A stretch of 64,000 nt of DNA from contig CAJUQG010000001.1 in the NCBI GenBank assembly GCA_910588025.1, forward strand, positions 143,372 through 207,371, in the 5' to 3' direction. Each line of letters opens with the position of its first letter. Position 1 is the stretch's first letter. The notes beneath the pieces are model-generated. The model made no database searches. It saw nothing but the letters and a program-made list of their open reading frames with translations, and had not been told where the DNA came from. This document shows positions 17,628 through 27,065 of the stretch, piece after piece. A program made the translations under genes and the position numbers. Source of the stretch: an uncultured Bacilli bacterium (GTDB lineage Bacteria > Bacillota_I > Bacilli_A > RF39 > UBA660).

Positions 17628-18158
17628 TTAATCCAAATCAGAATATTTTCGAATGAGCGAACGCATGTAAGTATCATTTAAAATCTGCTCTTCTTCTAAA
17701 AACTTTTGAGCCAAAATAGGAGTTTCATATTTCAAGTCTTCTTCTTCCTTATGTTGACTAATCGTTAAAGTCCCTTTCGTCAATTGAAAAAACTCATACC
17801 ATTTCCGTAAATAAATTTTTTCTATTTCAGACAAAACGGCTGGACAATAACAAATACCATAACCTGGAAAATAAGGTGCTATCGTTTTAATTTGCATAAT
17901 CATATCTTGTCGCTTCACAAGCAAATGAGCTGCTCCATAAAATTTCAATTGATTTAACATTTGATAAACGAAAGAATCCTGTAAAATAAGCCCTTCTTCC
18001 ATCATATTTAATAAAATGATACTATGAAAATCAATAGATTCAGATGAAACATGATAAACTGTTTTATGTGGTAAAGCAGTAAGATCTGAATAAACATAAT
18101 CAAGTGTGATTGACTTCATTGCATTTAATTCTTTTTCATGAAATAAATTTGCCTTCAT
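17628..18158 (-). CDS. Hypothetical protein, about 176 aa
   Basis: I do not recognise this family. It is a soluble protein without signal or membrane segment. A hydrophobic core stretch (DFHSIILLNMMEEGLIL) and a Cys/Pro-containing PYFPGYGICYCPAVLSEIE stand out. The C-terminus is acidic to basic (YMRSLIRKYSDLD). GTG 18173 opens the frame, but AGGGGG lies just before two adjacent ATGs at 18161 and 18158, and the second has the better spacing. The gene has a strong terminator of its own and lies between the LCP gene and a small membrane protein gene. Confidence 0.65.
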   Translation of the reverse strand: MKANLFHEKELNAMKSITLDYVYSDLTALPHKTVYHVSSESIDFHSIILLNMMEEGLILQDSFVYQMLNQLKFYGAAHLLVKRQDMIMQIKTIAPYFPGYGICYCPAVLSEIEKIYLRKWYEFFQLTKGTLTISQHKEEEDLKYETPILAQKFLEEEQILNDTYMRSLIRKYSDLD

Positions 18159-18199
18159 CATAATCCCCCTCACCAGAGATTATAACATATTGCTTCAAT

Positions 18200-18322
18200 T
18201 TATAATATCTTTTTTCTTTCTTTTTGTTGCTCTTCCAATTTTGCAATTCGGGACGAAATAATACAGCAAGGAACACAAATCAAAAAAACCAAAAATAGCC
18301 ATCCAAGAATAATCATAGCCAT
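18200..18322 (-). CDS. Small single-span membrane protein, 40 aa
   Basis: ATG 18322 is preceded by AAGGAGAG and opens a 40-codon frame: residues 2-22 are hydrophobic (AMIILGWLFLVFLICVPCC) and the tail is highly charged (KLEEQQKERKKIL). The Shine-Dalgarno quality and clean membrane-plus-helix design argue that it is a real gene. A terminator of the preceding transcript lies just upstream. The function is unknown. Confidence 0.6.
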   Translation of the reverse strand: MAMIILGWLFLVFLICVPCCIISSRIAKLEEQQKERKKIL

Positions 18323-18344
18323 CTCTCCTTAACGTAAATACTAC

Positions 18345-18365
18345 AAAAAGCGACGAATATCGCTT
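18345..18365 (-). terminator. Terminator after the VanZ-like gene
   Basis: The minus strand has AAGCGA, a 6-base loop and TCGCTT followed by TTT. It ends the cpsC-cpsD-VanZ transcript before the small membrane protein gene. Confidence 0.6.
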
Positions 18366-18403
18366 AGTAATAATATAGACAATTAAAAAGAAATTATGCC
18401 AGT

Positions 18404-18865
18404 TTACCCTTTCTTTTTAAACCAACACGAAAGAAAAAAATACGGAATCAAACTGAGTAAAGCTCCACAACTATCTAATAAAACATCAAGTGCTTTTCCA
18501 TCACGATCAGCTACAAACACTTGATGTAATTCATCCATGCACGCATAAGTAACACAAATGAAAAACGATAACAAAAACCGTTGCCAAAGCATCATTTTAT
18601 ATTCTCCTAAAAGCGTATAACAAATAATTCCTAAAACAAAGAAAATACTTAAATGAGCCCACTTACGAACGAAAAAAGACAAATTATAAGAGTACAAAAA
18701 TGTATGGTCAAAAATATTTTTAAGCCAATCCACCACTCGATTTGACATTGCTAAACTTTGGTCTCCTTGTTTCGAAGAACAATAATAAATAAAAAGAAGC
18801 CATATAATTAATAATAGCCACTTAAAAAACTTCTTTTTATTAATCTTCGATGTAATAGTTTCCAT
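18404..18865 (-). CDS. VanZ-like family membrane protein
   Basis: Four to five membrane segments in 153 aa, with the family features YCSSKQGDQS after the first helix, VRKWAHLSIFFVLGI in the middle and YACMDELHQVFVADRDGKALDVLLDSCGA near the C-terminus. VanZ-like proteins are associated with glycopeptide resistance and polysaccharide loci; a biochemical role is not established. The start at 18865 lies inside the end of the BY-kinase gene (26-base overlap) and has a poor Shine-Dalgarno, so translation is probably coupled. Confidence 0.8.
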   Translation of the reverse strand: METITSKINKKKFFKWLLLIIWLLFIYYCSSKQGDQSLAMSNRVVDWLKNIFDHTFLYSYNLSFFVRKWAHLSIFFVLGIICYTLLGEYKMMLWQRFLLSFFICVTYACMDELHQVFVADRDGKALDVLLDSCGALLSLIPYFFLSCWFKKKG

Positions 18866-19526
18866 AATAACTACTATGAACCTCTGGAACTTTATTTACA
18901 ATAACTCCAGCAACATCCGCTTCGACATTTTGAAGGGTCTTTTTCGTATTCTCTAATTGGTCAATTTTCGTATAATTGACAGCACAAACCACCACTGTTT
19001 TATCTACATTTTTAGCCATAACAACAGAGTCAGTAAGTCCTCCAACTGGTGTACCATCACAAATAATATAATCATAATCACTACGTAAAATTTCTAATAA
19101 ATTTTTATTCTTATTAGAATCTAGTAATTCACTAGGATTTGGAGGAACTACACCACTTGTAAGCAAATGTAAATTATGAATAAATGTTTTTTTAATATAA
19201 TCTTTATATTCCTTTTCTACATCTCCAAGTAACAAATTAGATAATCCTTTATCATTCGTAATATTAAATAATCGATGAAGTCTCCCTTTTCGTAAATCAC
19301 AATCGATTAATAAAACTTTACTTCCATTTTGCGCAAATGCCGTTGCTAAATTAGCACTTGTAAAACTTTTCCCTTCTCCTGGTACAGAAGAAGTAACTAA
19401 AATAATTTGTACTTTTTTATCAGCCGAAGAAAACTGTAAATTTGTTCTTATAATACGTAACGCTTCGGCTACCGAAGATCTAGGATTTCTCTCGACAATT
19501 AATTCGTTATTAATCATATCACTCAT
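18840..19526 (-). CDS. cpsD: Capsular tyrosine kinase (BY-kinase) CpsD/CapB
   Basis: Cytoplasmic ATPase that autophosphorylates on Tyr and controls polymerisation and export of capsule with CpsC. Walker A is SSVPGEGKSFTSANLA, Walker A' is VLLIDCDLRKGRLHR and Walker B is YIICDGTPVG. The C-terminus carries a tyrosine cluster (SSYYGNYYIED). The length of 228 aa is typical. GGAGGG precedes ATG 19526, whose first base overlaps the cpsC stop. No CpsB-type phosphatase is seen next to it. Confidence 0.93.
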   Translation of the reverse strand: MSDMINNELIVERNPRSSVAEALRIIRTNLQFSSADKKVQIILVTSSVPGEGKSFTSANLATAFAQNGSKVLLIDCDLRKGRLHRLFNITNDKGLSNLLLGDVEKEYKDYIKKTFIHNLHLLTSGVVPPNPSELLDSNKNKNLLEILRSDYDYIICDGTPVGGLTDSVVMAKNVDKTVVVCAVNYTKIDQLENTKKTLQNVEADVAGVIVNKVPEVHSSYYGNYYIED

Positions 19527-20224
19527 TACTTCTTCCCTCCTCGTTTACTATTTTTACCTACGGTATTATAATCAGGAATAGCTCCCAAAATAACCATTTC
19601 CATTTTTGATTCTACTTGTTCGACACTTTTAATCGTATTATCTAAGAAGAAAACTAAAAATAATAATCCAAACGCTACAAACACTCCAGCAAAACCACTA
19701 ATAAAAATCGATTTTATATAATTCATATTTGTAGGATTATCACTAACCACCGCTTTATCCAAAATAGTTACGTTTTTAATATTGTAAAGAGCTTGAATTT
19801 CTTTACTAAAAATATCGGCCACTTCATTGGCAATATCTTTGGCAATCACCCTATTAGAATCTGTTACTGTAATATTTAAAACCATAGAATCTGTAACTGC
19901 TTTAATTTTAATACTTCCAGCTAAACTATTAGCAGAACGATTTAATTTTAAATTATTCACAACTTGTTCTAGTACACTTCGACTAGTAATTATTTCTTGA
20001 TAAGTTGGAATCATCTTAGTATTTAATGTAATATCGTTCGTGGTAATCTTACTATCTCCACTAGTACCTGTAAGCGTTAATGAAACCTCAGAAGTATAAA
20101 CGGGTCTTTGCACCACAATAAAATAAAATAAACAAATGATTAAAACAAAAAACATAACCAAAACAAAAAAGATTGCATGTTTTTTAATATAGCTCAAAAA
20201 TTCAAATACATTAATATCTTCCAT
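19526..20224 (-). CDS. cpsC: Polysaccharide co-polymerase CpsC/Wzz-type
   Basis: Chain-length determinant and membrane activator of the BY-kinase. It has two membrane segments, at about residues 16-36 and 176-197, around an extracellular Wzz domain (YTSEVSLTLTG, TYQEIITSRSVLEQV and VLNITVTDSNRVIAKDIANEVADIF). The cytoplasmic C-terminal tail is basic. A strong AAGGAGG precedes ATG 20224. It is followed without a gap by cpsD. Confidence 0.9.
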   Translation of the reverse strand: MEDINVFEFLSYIKKHAIFFVLVMFFVLIICLFYFIVVQRPVYTSEVSLTLTGTSGDSKITTNDITLNTKMIPTYQEIITSRSVLEQVVNNLKLNRSANSLAGSIKIKAVTDSMVLNITVTDSNRVIAKDIANEVADIFSKEIQALYNIKNVTILDKAVVSDNPTNMNYIKSIFISGFAGVFVAFGLLFLVFFLDNTIKSVEQVESKMEMVILGAIPDYNTVGKNSKRGGKK

Positions 20225-20244
20225 AAAATATCCTCCTTAATAAA

Positions 20245-20250
20245 ATTATA
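20245..20250 (-). promoter_or_regulatory. -10 box upstream of cpsC
   Basis: TATAAT on the minus strand lies about 20 bases before the cpsC start. No convincing -35 is seen, so the promoter is only probable. Confidence 0.35.
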
Positions 20251-20314
20251 TTAACACAATTTCCATTTTTTTTAGAAAAATTAGTAAAGTTCTATCAAAA
20301 GAATGTAAACTTTT

Positions 20315-21481
20315 TTAATCCCTATAAAACACATCTCGAGTATAAACTTTTTGTTCTACCTGTTTTAGCAGTTCTTCCATTCGATTAGCTAAAATGACAT
20401 CCGCTAAAGATGCAAATTGCGAAAAATCTTGAATAACAGGATAACCCTGAAATTCATTTGTTTGCAAAGTAGGTTCATAAATAATAATAGAAATCCCACT
20501 TTTTTGTAACTCTTTGATAATATCTTGAATTGCACTAGCTCTAAAATTATCCGAACCACTTTTCATCGTCAAACGATAAATTCCGACCGTTTGCGGATTT
20601 TTTTTAAGTACCATTTTAGCAATATGTTTTTTTCTTGTATCATTCGATTGAACGATAGCACGAATTAAATTTTCTGGAATATCTCCATAATTCGCTAACA
20701 ACTGTTTGGTATCCTTTGGTAAACAATACCCACCATATCCAAAAGAAGGATTATTATAATGTCCCCCAATTCGCGTATCCAAAGATACACCATCAATAAT
20801 ATCTTTTGTATTTAATCCCTTTAATTCGGCATAAGTATCTAGTTCGTTAAAATAAGCAACTCGTAATGCTAAGTAAGTATTCGCAAATAACTTTACCGCC
20901 TCAGCCTCAGTAGAATCCATAAATTTAACCACTACATCCTTTTTTAAAGATGCCTCAACTAATAAATCGGCAAATTCCTTTGCTCGTGAAGATTTTTCAC
21001 CCACAATAATGCGCGATGGATACAAATTATCATACAAAGCATGCCCTTCTCTTAAAAATTCTGGTGAAAACATAATATGATCGATAGAATATTTCTCTTT
21101 CATATTTTTGATAAACCCAACGGGCACAGTTGATTTTACCACTATGGTCGTATCAATTCCCATCGAAATTACTTTTTTAATAATATCCTCAACACTAGAA
21201 GTATCAAAATAATTCTGTTCATCATCATAATTCGTTGGCGTACTAATAATAACAAACTTCGCCCCTAGAAAAGCTTTTTGATAATCAAGCGTTGCCGTAA
21301 GATTTAAGTCCTTCGTTTTGAAATAGGTCTCAATTTCTTTATCTTCAATAGGAGACTTTCTTTGATTAATCATTTCAACTTTTTCTTCTATCACATCAAG
21401 TGCTACTACCTCATGTTTTTGACTTAATAAAGTTGCTAAAGATAACCCAACATATCCTGTCCCTGCTACAGCAATTTTCAT
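20315..21481 (-). CDS. ugd: UDP-glucose 6-dehydrogenase
   Basis: Oxidises UDP-glucose to UDP-glucuronate, supplying GlcA for the polysaccharide. It has a Rossmann NAD site (AVAGTGYVGLSLATLL), the VKSTVPVGF loop, FSPEFLREGHALYDN, the dimer helix KLFANTYLALRVAYFNELD, and the active-site Cys/Lys segment GYGGYCLPKDTKQL. ATG 21490 directly follows the Shine-Dalgarno, so ATG 21481 (388 aa, the usual length of streptococcal-type enzymes) is the better start. It begins one base after the stop of the flippase gene. Confidence 0.95.
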   Translation of the reverse strand: MKIAVAGTGYVGLSLATLLSQKHEVVALDVIEEKVEMINQRKSPIEDKEIETYFKTKDLNLTATLDYQKAFLGAKFVIISTPTNYDDEQNYFDTSSVEDIIKKVISMGIDTTIVVKSTVPVGFIKNMKEKYSIDHIMFSPEFLREGHALYDNLYPSRIIVGEKSSRAKEFADLLVEASLKKDVVVKFMDSTEAEAVKLFANTYLALRVAYFNELDTYAELKGLNTKDIIDGVSLDTRIGGHYNNPSFGYGGYCLPKDTKQLLANYGDIPENLIRAIVQSNDTRKKHIAKMVLKKNPQTVGIYRLTMKSGSDNFRASAIQDIIKELQKSGISIIIYEPTLQTNEFQGYPVIQDFSQFASLADVILANRMEELLKQVEQKVYTRDVFYRD

Positions 21482-21482
21482 T

Positions 21483-22949
21483 TTATTCATCCTCTCTAAT
21501 CTCTTTTTTCTTTCTCGTCATTTTCTTTCCAACACCGTTAGTTAACTCAAACAAAAACTGATCTTTTAAAACAACTAAAGCTAGAAAATAAACACTACCA
21601 GAAACCCCAACTTGGATGACTATTGACCCAAAATGATCAGTTATCAAACTACCTACCCAAATACTACAAACAAATAATAAGATAGATGCAATCAAATATT
21701 TATAAGTTAATTGAAATACTTCCTTGAAACGAATTTCTTTTCTTACTAAAACAAATTGAGTAAAAGTAACAGAAAACTCCGCAATTACAGTTGCAATAGA
21801 AGCTCCAATGGAAGCAAAGTTTTTAATAAAAAGAAAATTAAGAACTAAATTAACAATGGCCCCAATACAAACCGATAAAGTATATTTATTCTGCTGTTTA
21901 GTAGGAAGTAAAAATTGAGTACCCATAATATTACTTAAACTAATGAACACAATAATCGGACTAATAATACAAATGAGCGGAGCCACTTTATCATATCCCT
22001 CCCCATAAAAAAGAGGAACAAATTGATATGCAACACTCATGATGCCAAACATCAAAGGAAATGCAATCATCATGATAAACTGAAATGAATGATTCAAATA
22101 TTTTTTAATTTGTGTATGCTTTCCTTCTGCATAAGTTGCAGCAATCCTTGGTAACATCACCGTTCCAAAAGAAGTTGCAATCGTAAGTAACAATTTAATC
22201 ATTTTTTGCGCTTGCTCATAATAACCGACTTCTGCTTTATCGTGAATAATAGCTCCAATCATTGTTTTATCTAACACTGTATAAATTTGCGTAGCAATTT
22301 GGGGAATAAAAAGAATCATCATCGGTTTCATATGTTTCACAAAATTTAATTCCTTAAACTTTACTCTTTTAATAACTCTAGGTAAATAAATCCACAACGA
22401 CAAATTTCCCAAAAGATTTGCTAAAACATAAATTAATAAATAGTGATTTAAATCATGTTCACTTCTCACAAAAAGAAAGATACAAATCACACTAATGATT
22501 TTAACTAACATATTTCGCATTACAGTCTTTTTAAATTCTTCTAACCCTTGAAAATACCAACTAATATCGATTGCACTAGCTAAAATTTCTAAAGTTAAAA
22601 TCTTATAATAAATTTGATATTCCAAAGAAGAGCAAAACGTAAAATAAAACACCAACATAGAAATCATCAAAGTAAAAAAACGTAACCAAAAAATTTCAAG
22701 AAAAGCTTTACTACGTTTTTCTATATTTTCTTGACAATAAGCAATCTCTCTTTGACCATACAAAGCAACTCCTAAAGAGCCAAACAAAATAAAATAAGTC
22801 GTAATAGACAATGTATAACTATATATTCCGATATTTTCTGCTCCAAGTACTCTTGACAAATATGGAGTAGTAATAAAAGGAATAAGAATTGCTAATATTT
22901 GATAAGATAAATGATAAATATAATTTTTCACAATACTTTTCTTTGCCAT
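21483..22949 (-). CDS. wzx: Polysaccharide flippase, Wzx type
   Basis: About 12-14 membrane segments over 488 aa, with the family N-terminus YQILAILIPFITTPYLSRVLGAENIGIYSYT. This is the MOP/MVF superfamily exporter that flips undecaprenyl-linked repeat units. GTG 22964 opens the frame, but ATG 22949 has AAAGAGG five bases upstream. It lies in the capsule operon between the acyltransferase and ugd genes. Confidence 0.9.
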   Translation of the reverse strand: MAKKSIVKNYIYHLSYQILAILIPFITTPYLSRVLGAENIGIYSYTLSITTYFILFGSLGVALYGQREIAYCQENIEKRSKAFLEIFWLRFFTLMISMLVFYFTFCSSLEYQIYYKILTLEILASAIDISWYFQGLEEFKKTVMRNMLVKIISVICIFLFVRSEHDLNHYLLIYVLANLLGNLSLWIYLPRVIKRVKFKELNFVKHMKPMMILFIPQIATQIYTVLDKTMIGAIIHDKAEVGYYEQAQKMIKLLLTIATSFGTVMLPRIAATYAEGKHTQIKKYLNHSFQFIMMIAFPLMFGIMSVAYQFVPLFYGEGYDKVAPLICIISPIIVFISLSNIMGTQFLLPTKQQNKYTLSVCIGAIVNLVLNFLFIKNFASIGASIATVIAEFSVTFTQFVLVRKEIRFKEVFQLTYKYLIASILLFVCSIWVGSLITDHFGSIVIQVGVSGSVYFLALVVLKDQFLFELTNGVGKKMTRKKKEIREDE

Positions 22950-22964
22950 AGAAACCTCTTTCAC

Positions 22965-23960
22965 TCACACTTTGATCATTTGATTTAATTTAGGAATTTT
23001 CGATATTACATAAGACACCAAAAAAGATAGAATAAGTACAATAATGACATGGATAACTCGCAAATAATTGTTAAGAAAAGGTAAGATTTTACACACAACT
23101 CTTAGAATACTATAATGAACGATATAAACACCCATTGTTAAATCAGATAAATGTTGGAACAATTTATAATTGCTGACCAATTTACTTATGGAAAGAAAAA
23201 TCAATATAGATGTAAAAATAATAATTGGGGAATCATAAAATGCTTCACAATACATAGTACCATAATTTTGATACGCAAAAAAGCATTGATACAAAACGGA
23301 ACACACAATCATAAACAAAGTCAAAGAAAAAAGCTTTTTCTTGTCCAAATTGCTCACTTTATCATAATTTTTTCTAAGATATCCGCCTAAAAGGAAATAC
23401 AAAAACCAAGTCCATAAACGAAACGTTTGAATGATATGATTCTTTAAAACAAATTGATAATTGTGATATAAAATAAGAAATAGAATATCTAAAATAACAC
23501 ACAATACCATCATGAAATACACCCAAAAAGAAAAAGACTGCTGTTGATATAGTTTTTGAAATAAAGGCAAAAGCAAATCGATTATAAGGATAGATCCTAA
23601 AAACCAAAAATGCGGAAAACCACCCTTTTGCAGAAAAGAGGCGAATATTTCATAAAAAGGATTAGTAACTGTATCACCAATCACCCATTTCACCAAATAT
23701 AAAAGACCTCCCCAAAACAGAACGATAATCATAATACGAAAAACTTTTTGAAAAACGTATCGATATTGATTTACTTTTCCTAATTGCAAATACCCATTTG
23801 TCATAAAAAACAAAGGTATAGCAAACACACCAAGATAATAAATCCATAATCCATTCGTATAAGTATGTTCGGATAACCCAATAGTAATAGAATGTAGAAC
23901 AACGACCAAAAGACAAGCAATAATTTTTATAAAATCAATCCAAACGATTCTTTTTTTCAT
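22965..23960 (-). CDS. Membrane acyltransferase, family 3
   Basis: Ten hydrophobic segments in 331 aa. The N-terminal VWIDFIKIIACLLVVVLHS carries the conserved His of acyltransferase-3 proteins. A MTNGYLQLGK loop and the C-terminal LTMGVYIVHY are also characteristic. It probably transfers an O-acetyl or other acyl group to the exopolysaccharide. It overlaps the end of glf by 26 bases and is probably translated by coupling. Confidence 0.87.
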   Translation of the reverse strand: MKKRIVWIDFIKIIACLLVVVLHSITIGLSEHTYTNGLWIYYLGVFAIPLFFMTNGYLQLGKVNQYRYVFQKVFRIMIIVLFWGGLLYLVKWVIGDTVTNPFYEIFASFLQKGGFPHFWFLGSILIIDLLLPLFQKLYQQQSFSFWVYFMMVLCVILDILFLILYHNYQFVLKNHIIQTFRLWTWFLYFLLGGYLRKNYDKVSNLDKKKLFSLTLFMIVCSVLYQCFFAYQNYGTMYCEAFYDSPIIIFTSILIFLSISKLVSNYKLFQHLSDLTMGVYIVHYSILRVVCKILPFLNNYLRVIHVIIVLILSFLVSYVISKIPKLNQMIKV

Positions 23961-25065
23961 TTACTTCCTCTTGATACTTAGAAAATGCTGATTCGATAAC
24001 ATCATCCATATCATAATATTTATATTCTGCTAGTCTTCCTCCAAAAATCACATTAGATTCCTTGGAAGCTAACTCTCGATATTGAAGCGCTAATTGATTA
24101 TTCTTTTCATCATTAATCGTATAATATTTTTCCATACCTTCCTGATAATCCGTAGGATACTCAAAAGTTACCACTGTATTAGGACTTTCCGTATCAAATT
24201 CAAAATGCTTATGTTCAATAACTCTTGTATAATCTACTTCATGACCTGTATAATTTACAACTGCATTACCTTGATAGTTACGTTCTGCCAAGATTTTTGT
24301 TTCAAATTTTAAACTTCTCCACTCCAAAACTCCTAAAGAATAATGAAAATATTCATCAATGGGGCCAGTATAAACAATCTTCTCAGCAATTTCCTTGTAA
24401 TAATCGACATTTTTAAAAAAATTAGTATTTAATTGAACATCTATCCCCGAAAGCATTTGAGCTACCATATTAGTATATCCTCCAACGGGAATACCTTGAT
24501 ACTTATCATTAAAATAATTATTATCATAGACAAATCGCACAGGTAAACGCTTAATAATAAAAGCAGGTAAATCTTTACAATCACGATTCCATTGCTTTTC
24601 TGTATAACCTTTAATTAACTTTTCATAAATAGTTCTTCCGATTAAACTAATAGCTTGCTCCTCTAAATTACTAGGAACTTTTCCGTCCATTTCTTTTCGT
24701 TCTTCACTAATATGTCGCCAAGCATCTTCAGGAGAATAGACATCATCCCAAATTTTAGCAAAAGTATTCATATTAAATGGCAAATTATAAATTTCGTTTC
24801 CAATACGCGCAACTGGACTATTGGTATAACGATTAAATTCGGCAAATTGATTGACAAAATTCCAAACATTAGAATTATCTGTATGAAAGATATGAGCACC
24901 GTATTGATGAACTTGAATACCCTTAATATTTTCCGTATAAATATTACCAGCAATGTGTTCACGTTTATCAATCACCAAGACTTTTTTTCCATCCTTTTTG
25001 GCTAAATGAGCAAAAGTAGCGCCAAATAATCCTGCTCCTACTACTAAATAATCATATTGTTTCAT
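23935..25065 (-). CDS. glf: UDP-galactopyranose mutase
   Basis: FAD enzyme that interconverts UDP-Galp and UDP-Galf, so the polymer probably contains galactofuranose. The N-terminal DYLVVGAGLFGATFAHLA and LVIDKREHIAGNIYTE bind FAD. GIQVHQYGAHIFHTDN, RLPVRFVYDNNYFNDKYQGIPVGGY and the C-terminal VIFGGRLAEYKYYDMD are family signatures. ATG 25074 sits right on the Shine-Dalgarno, so ATG 25065 (376 aa) is preferred. It overlaps the end of the polymerase gene. Confidence 0.95.
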   Translation of the reverse strand: MKQYDYLVVGAGLFGATFAHLAKKDGKKVLVIDKREHIAGNIYTENIKGIQVHQYGAHIFHTDNSNVWNFVNQFAEFNRYTNSPVARIGNEIYNLPFNMNTFAKIWDDVYSPEDAWRHISEERKEMDGKVPSNLEEQAISLIGRTIYEKLIKGYTEKQWNRDCKDLPAFIIKRLPVRFVYDNNYFNDKYQGIPVGGYTNMVAQMLSGIDVQLNTNFFKNVDYYKEIAEKIVYTGPIDEYFHYSLGVLEWRSLKFETKILAERNYQGNAVVNYTGHEVDYTRVIEHKHFEFDTESPNTVVTFEYPTDYQEGMEKYYTINDEKNNQLALQYRELASKESNVIFGGRLAEYKYYDMDDVIESAFSKYQEEVNEKKNRLD

Positions 25066-26305
25066 GTGATTCATCTCCTAAAAAGAAATTTTTTAATTCT
25101 TCATTTTTATTACTATAAAGAAGAAAATAATAATCAAACGCTAGAAGTACCATCATAATCGAAGTATACTGATAAGCATTCATAAAAATCAAACTAAACT
25201 GAACAAGAAATAATTCCAACAAATATAAATTTTTTCCATGCAATAAATATTTCAAAAAACCTATCACAAAAGGAAACAAATAAAATAAAGCTAAGTAGAT
25301 TCCGCCTTGTACTAACACGATTACAAGGGAACTAGACAATCCAGTATTATAACTTCGAAAATCACTCATAAAGCTTACTGCTAATTCATTATTCATAAAG
25401 CCATTACCCATGATTTTGTGTTCCTTCCATGCCAAGTATCCAGCTCGGAAATCATCGCTTCGAATATTATAAGAACGAGTTTCTGCTTTATCATAAAAGA
25501 GAAATAACCCAATAATTAATACAAAAAAGATAACCATAATCTTTAAAAATCTTATATTTTTATTCTTATTATAAAAAAGAAACCGATATAAAATTAAAAA
25601 CAAGGAAATTAACATACCTGTTAAAGATAGAGAAGATATAATAGATAATCCAAAAACAATAGTATATTTATTAAACATATTTTTCTTATAAAAAAGGGCA
25701 AATCCCATTGCTAAAATTAAATGCAATGCAAACATAGGGCCCTCTACAAAAATACTAGAATTTCTTAGTAAAACTTGGTCAAAAATAACTGTAGTTTGCG
25801 AATCAAAATGCAAATAATGATACCCATATATCGATTGTAACCCTCCCCAATCGATATTCAAAGAAACATTTGGTTCTACAAGCTTTAACAAAGATCCTCC
25901 AATGTAAAAAACTAAAGAAACAAAAGCGATAACAAACATTACATTAATATAAGCCTTCAATAAATTTTGTATTTGTTCCTTATCAAAAACCGAAAACATT
26001 AAAAACATCAAAGGAAATATGACAAAAAAAGAACTCAAAAAACTCAAACGACTATCTTGGACACCTAACAGAAAAAAAATACTAATATATATAAAATAAG
26101 CAAGCAAAAATAAAATGGTATTTTTTTTCAATTTTTTATTAAAATTTATAATAAAAATTGCCAATAAATCAAGAATAATAAACACAGATAAGAATTTTCC
26201 CAAATTACTATCATAAATGTGAGCAAATACACTTCTACTATCAAGAATTACGAAAAATACTAATAAATATTGTAAATAGATATTAATTCTATTTTTATGT
26301 CTCAT
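25052..26305 (-). CDS. wzy: Polysaccharide polymerase, Wzy-like
   Basis: 417 aa with about eleven hydrophobic segments and a large outer loop in the second half (YDKAETRSYNIRSDDFRAGYLAWKEHKIMGNG), where the R..D..R pattern resembles O-antigen polymerase or ligase proteins. The assignment rests on topology and operon position with wzx, glf and the priming transferase; sequences of this class are poorly conserved. The ATG at 26305 has AAGGAG upstream. Confidence 0.72.
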   Translation of the reverse strand: MRHKNRINIYLQYLLVFFVILDSRSVFAHIYDSNLGKFLSVFIILDLLAIFIINFNKKLKKNTILFLLAYFIYISIFFLLGVQDSRLSFLSSFFVIFPLMFLMFSVFDKEQIQNLLKAYINVMFVIAFVSLVFYIGGSLLKLVEPNVSLNIDWGGLQSIYGYHYLHFDSQTTVIFDQVLLRNSSIFVEGPMFALHLILAMGFALFYKKNMFNKYTIVFGLSIISSLSLTGMLISLFLILYRFLFYNKNKNIRFLKIMVIFFVLIIGLFLFYDKAETRSYNIRSDDFRAGYLAWKEHKIMGNGFMNNELAVSFMSDFRSYNTGLSSSLVIVLVQGGIYLALFYLFPFVIGFLKYLLHGKNLYLLELFLVQFSLIFMNAYQYTSIMMVLLAFDYYFLLYSNKNEELKNFFLGDESHETI

Positions 26306-26309
26306 AATG

Positions 26310-27059
26310 TTATATACTCCTTATAAGGATTTTAATCTTTTTCAGAAAATTAATCAATTTATTTTCTGTAAATAACATAGAATTAACATATTTTACCCGT
26401 TTTTGATGTTTTTCTACCCATACATTAATCAAAAACTCAGACATAAATCCATAAATTCTTTGTTCCTGTTTTGTATAACCAGTCAAATCAACCATACTTT
26501 CATATTTTTCTAATAATTCAAACAACCAACTACAATATGATTGAAAATCTTCTCGCTTCATGACGGCCATATTACAAAAACTAGCTGAATTACTATGCAT
26601 TACTTTCTCAAAAGCATCATAGTATTCTGAATATTCTCTTTGAATCAACTTTTCTAATGCAATTAAATCTTGTTCTCTCCCACTAATACTATTTGCAAAA
26701 TATCCCCAAACATCTGGTTTTTCTTTCACCTTTTTAGGTAATACAACATCATATTGTTTCATCCATTTTTCCATTTGATCTACTCGATATATTTTCGAAA
26801 AAAGACCATGAACAAAAAAGCGTCGATAATGACAGATGCCAACATAATCTGGCAACTCATAATTTTTCCACAACCAATAAATGGCTGTCAACTCACAGTA
26901 AAAAGGATTCTTAGAAGCAATATTATCTCCAACCGAATCTGCTAAAATCCGTCCATGATTTTTCTTTCCATACGAAGATACACCAATTACCTTATAATCA
27001 TTCGGTACCTTTAAAAATAAATCCTTATGTGTGATTACAAACATTTCTATTTTTTTCAT
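26310..27059 (-). CDS. DUF4422 capsular glycosyltransferase-like protein
   Basis: The N-terminal EMFVITHKDLFL, the central ELTAIYWLWKNYELPDYVGICHYRRFF and the DVVLPKK stretch are those of DUF4422 proteins, which occur in capsule and exopolysaccharide loci and are thought to be glycosyltransferases. Length is 249 aa with no membrane segment. It lies 4 bases before the polymerase gene. The donor sugar is unknown. Confidence 0.85.
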   Translation of the reverse strand: MKKIEMFVITHKDLFLKVPNDYKVIGVSSYGKKNHGRILADSVGDNIASKNPFYCELTAIYWLWKNYELPDYVGICHYRRFFVHGLFSKIYRVDQMEKWMKQYDVVLPKKVKEKPDVWGYFANSISGREQDLIALEKLIQREYSEYYDAFEKVMHSNSASFCNMAVMKREDFQSYCSWLFELLEKYESMVDLTGYTKQEQRIYGFMSEFLINVWVEKHQKRVKYVNSMLFTENKLINFLKKIKILIRSI

Positions 27060-27065
27060 AATTCC

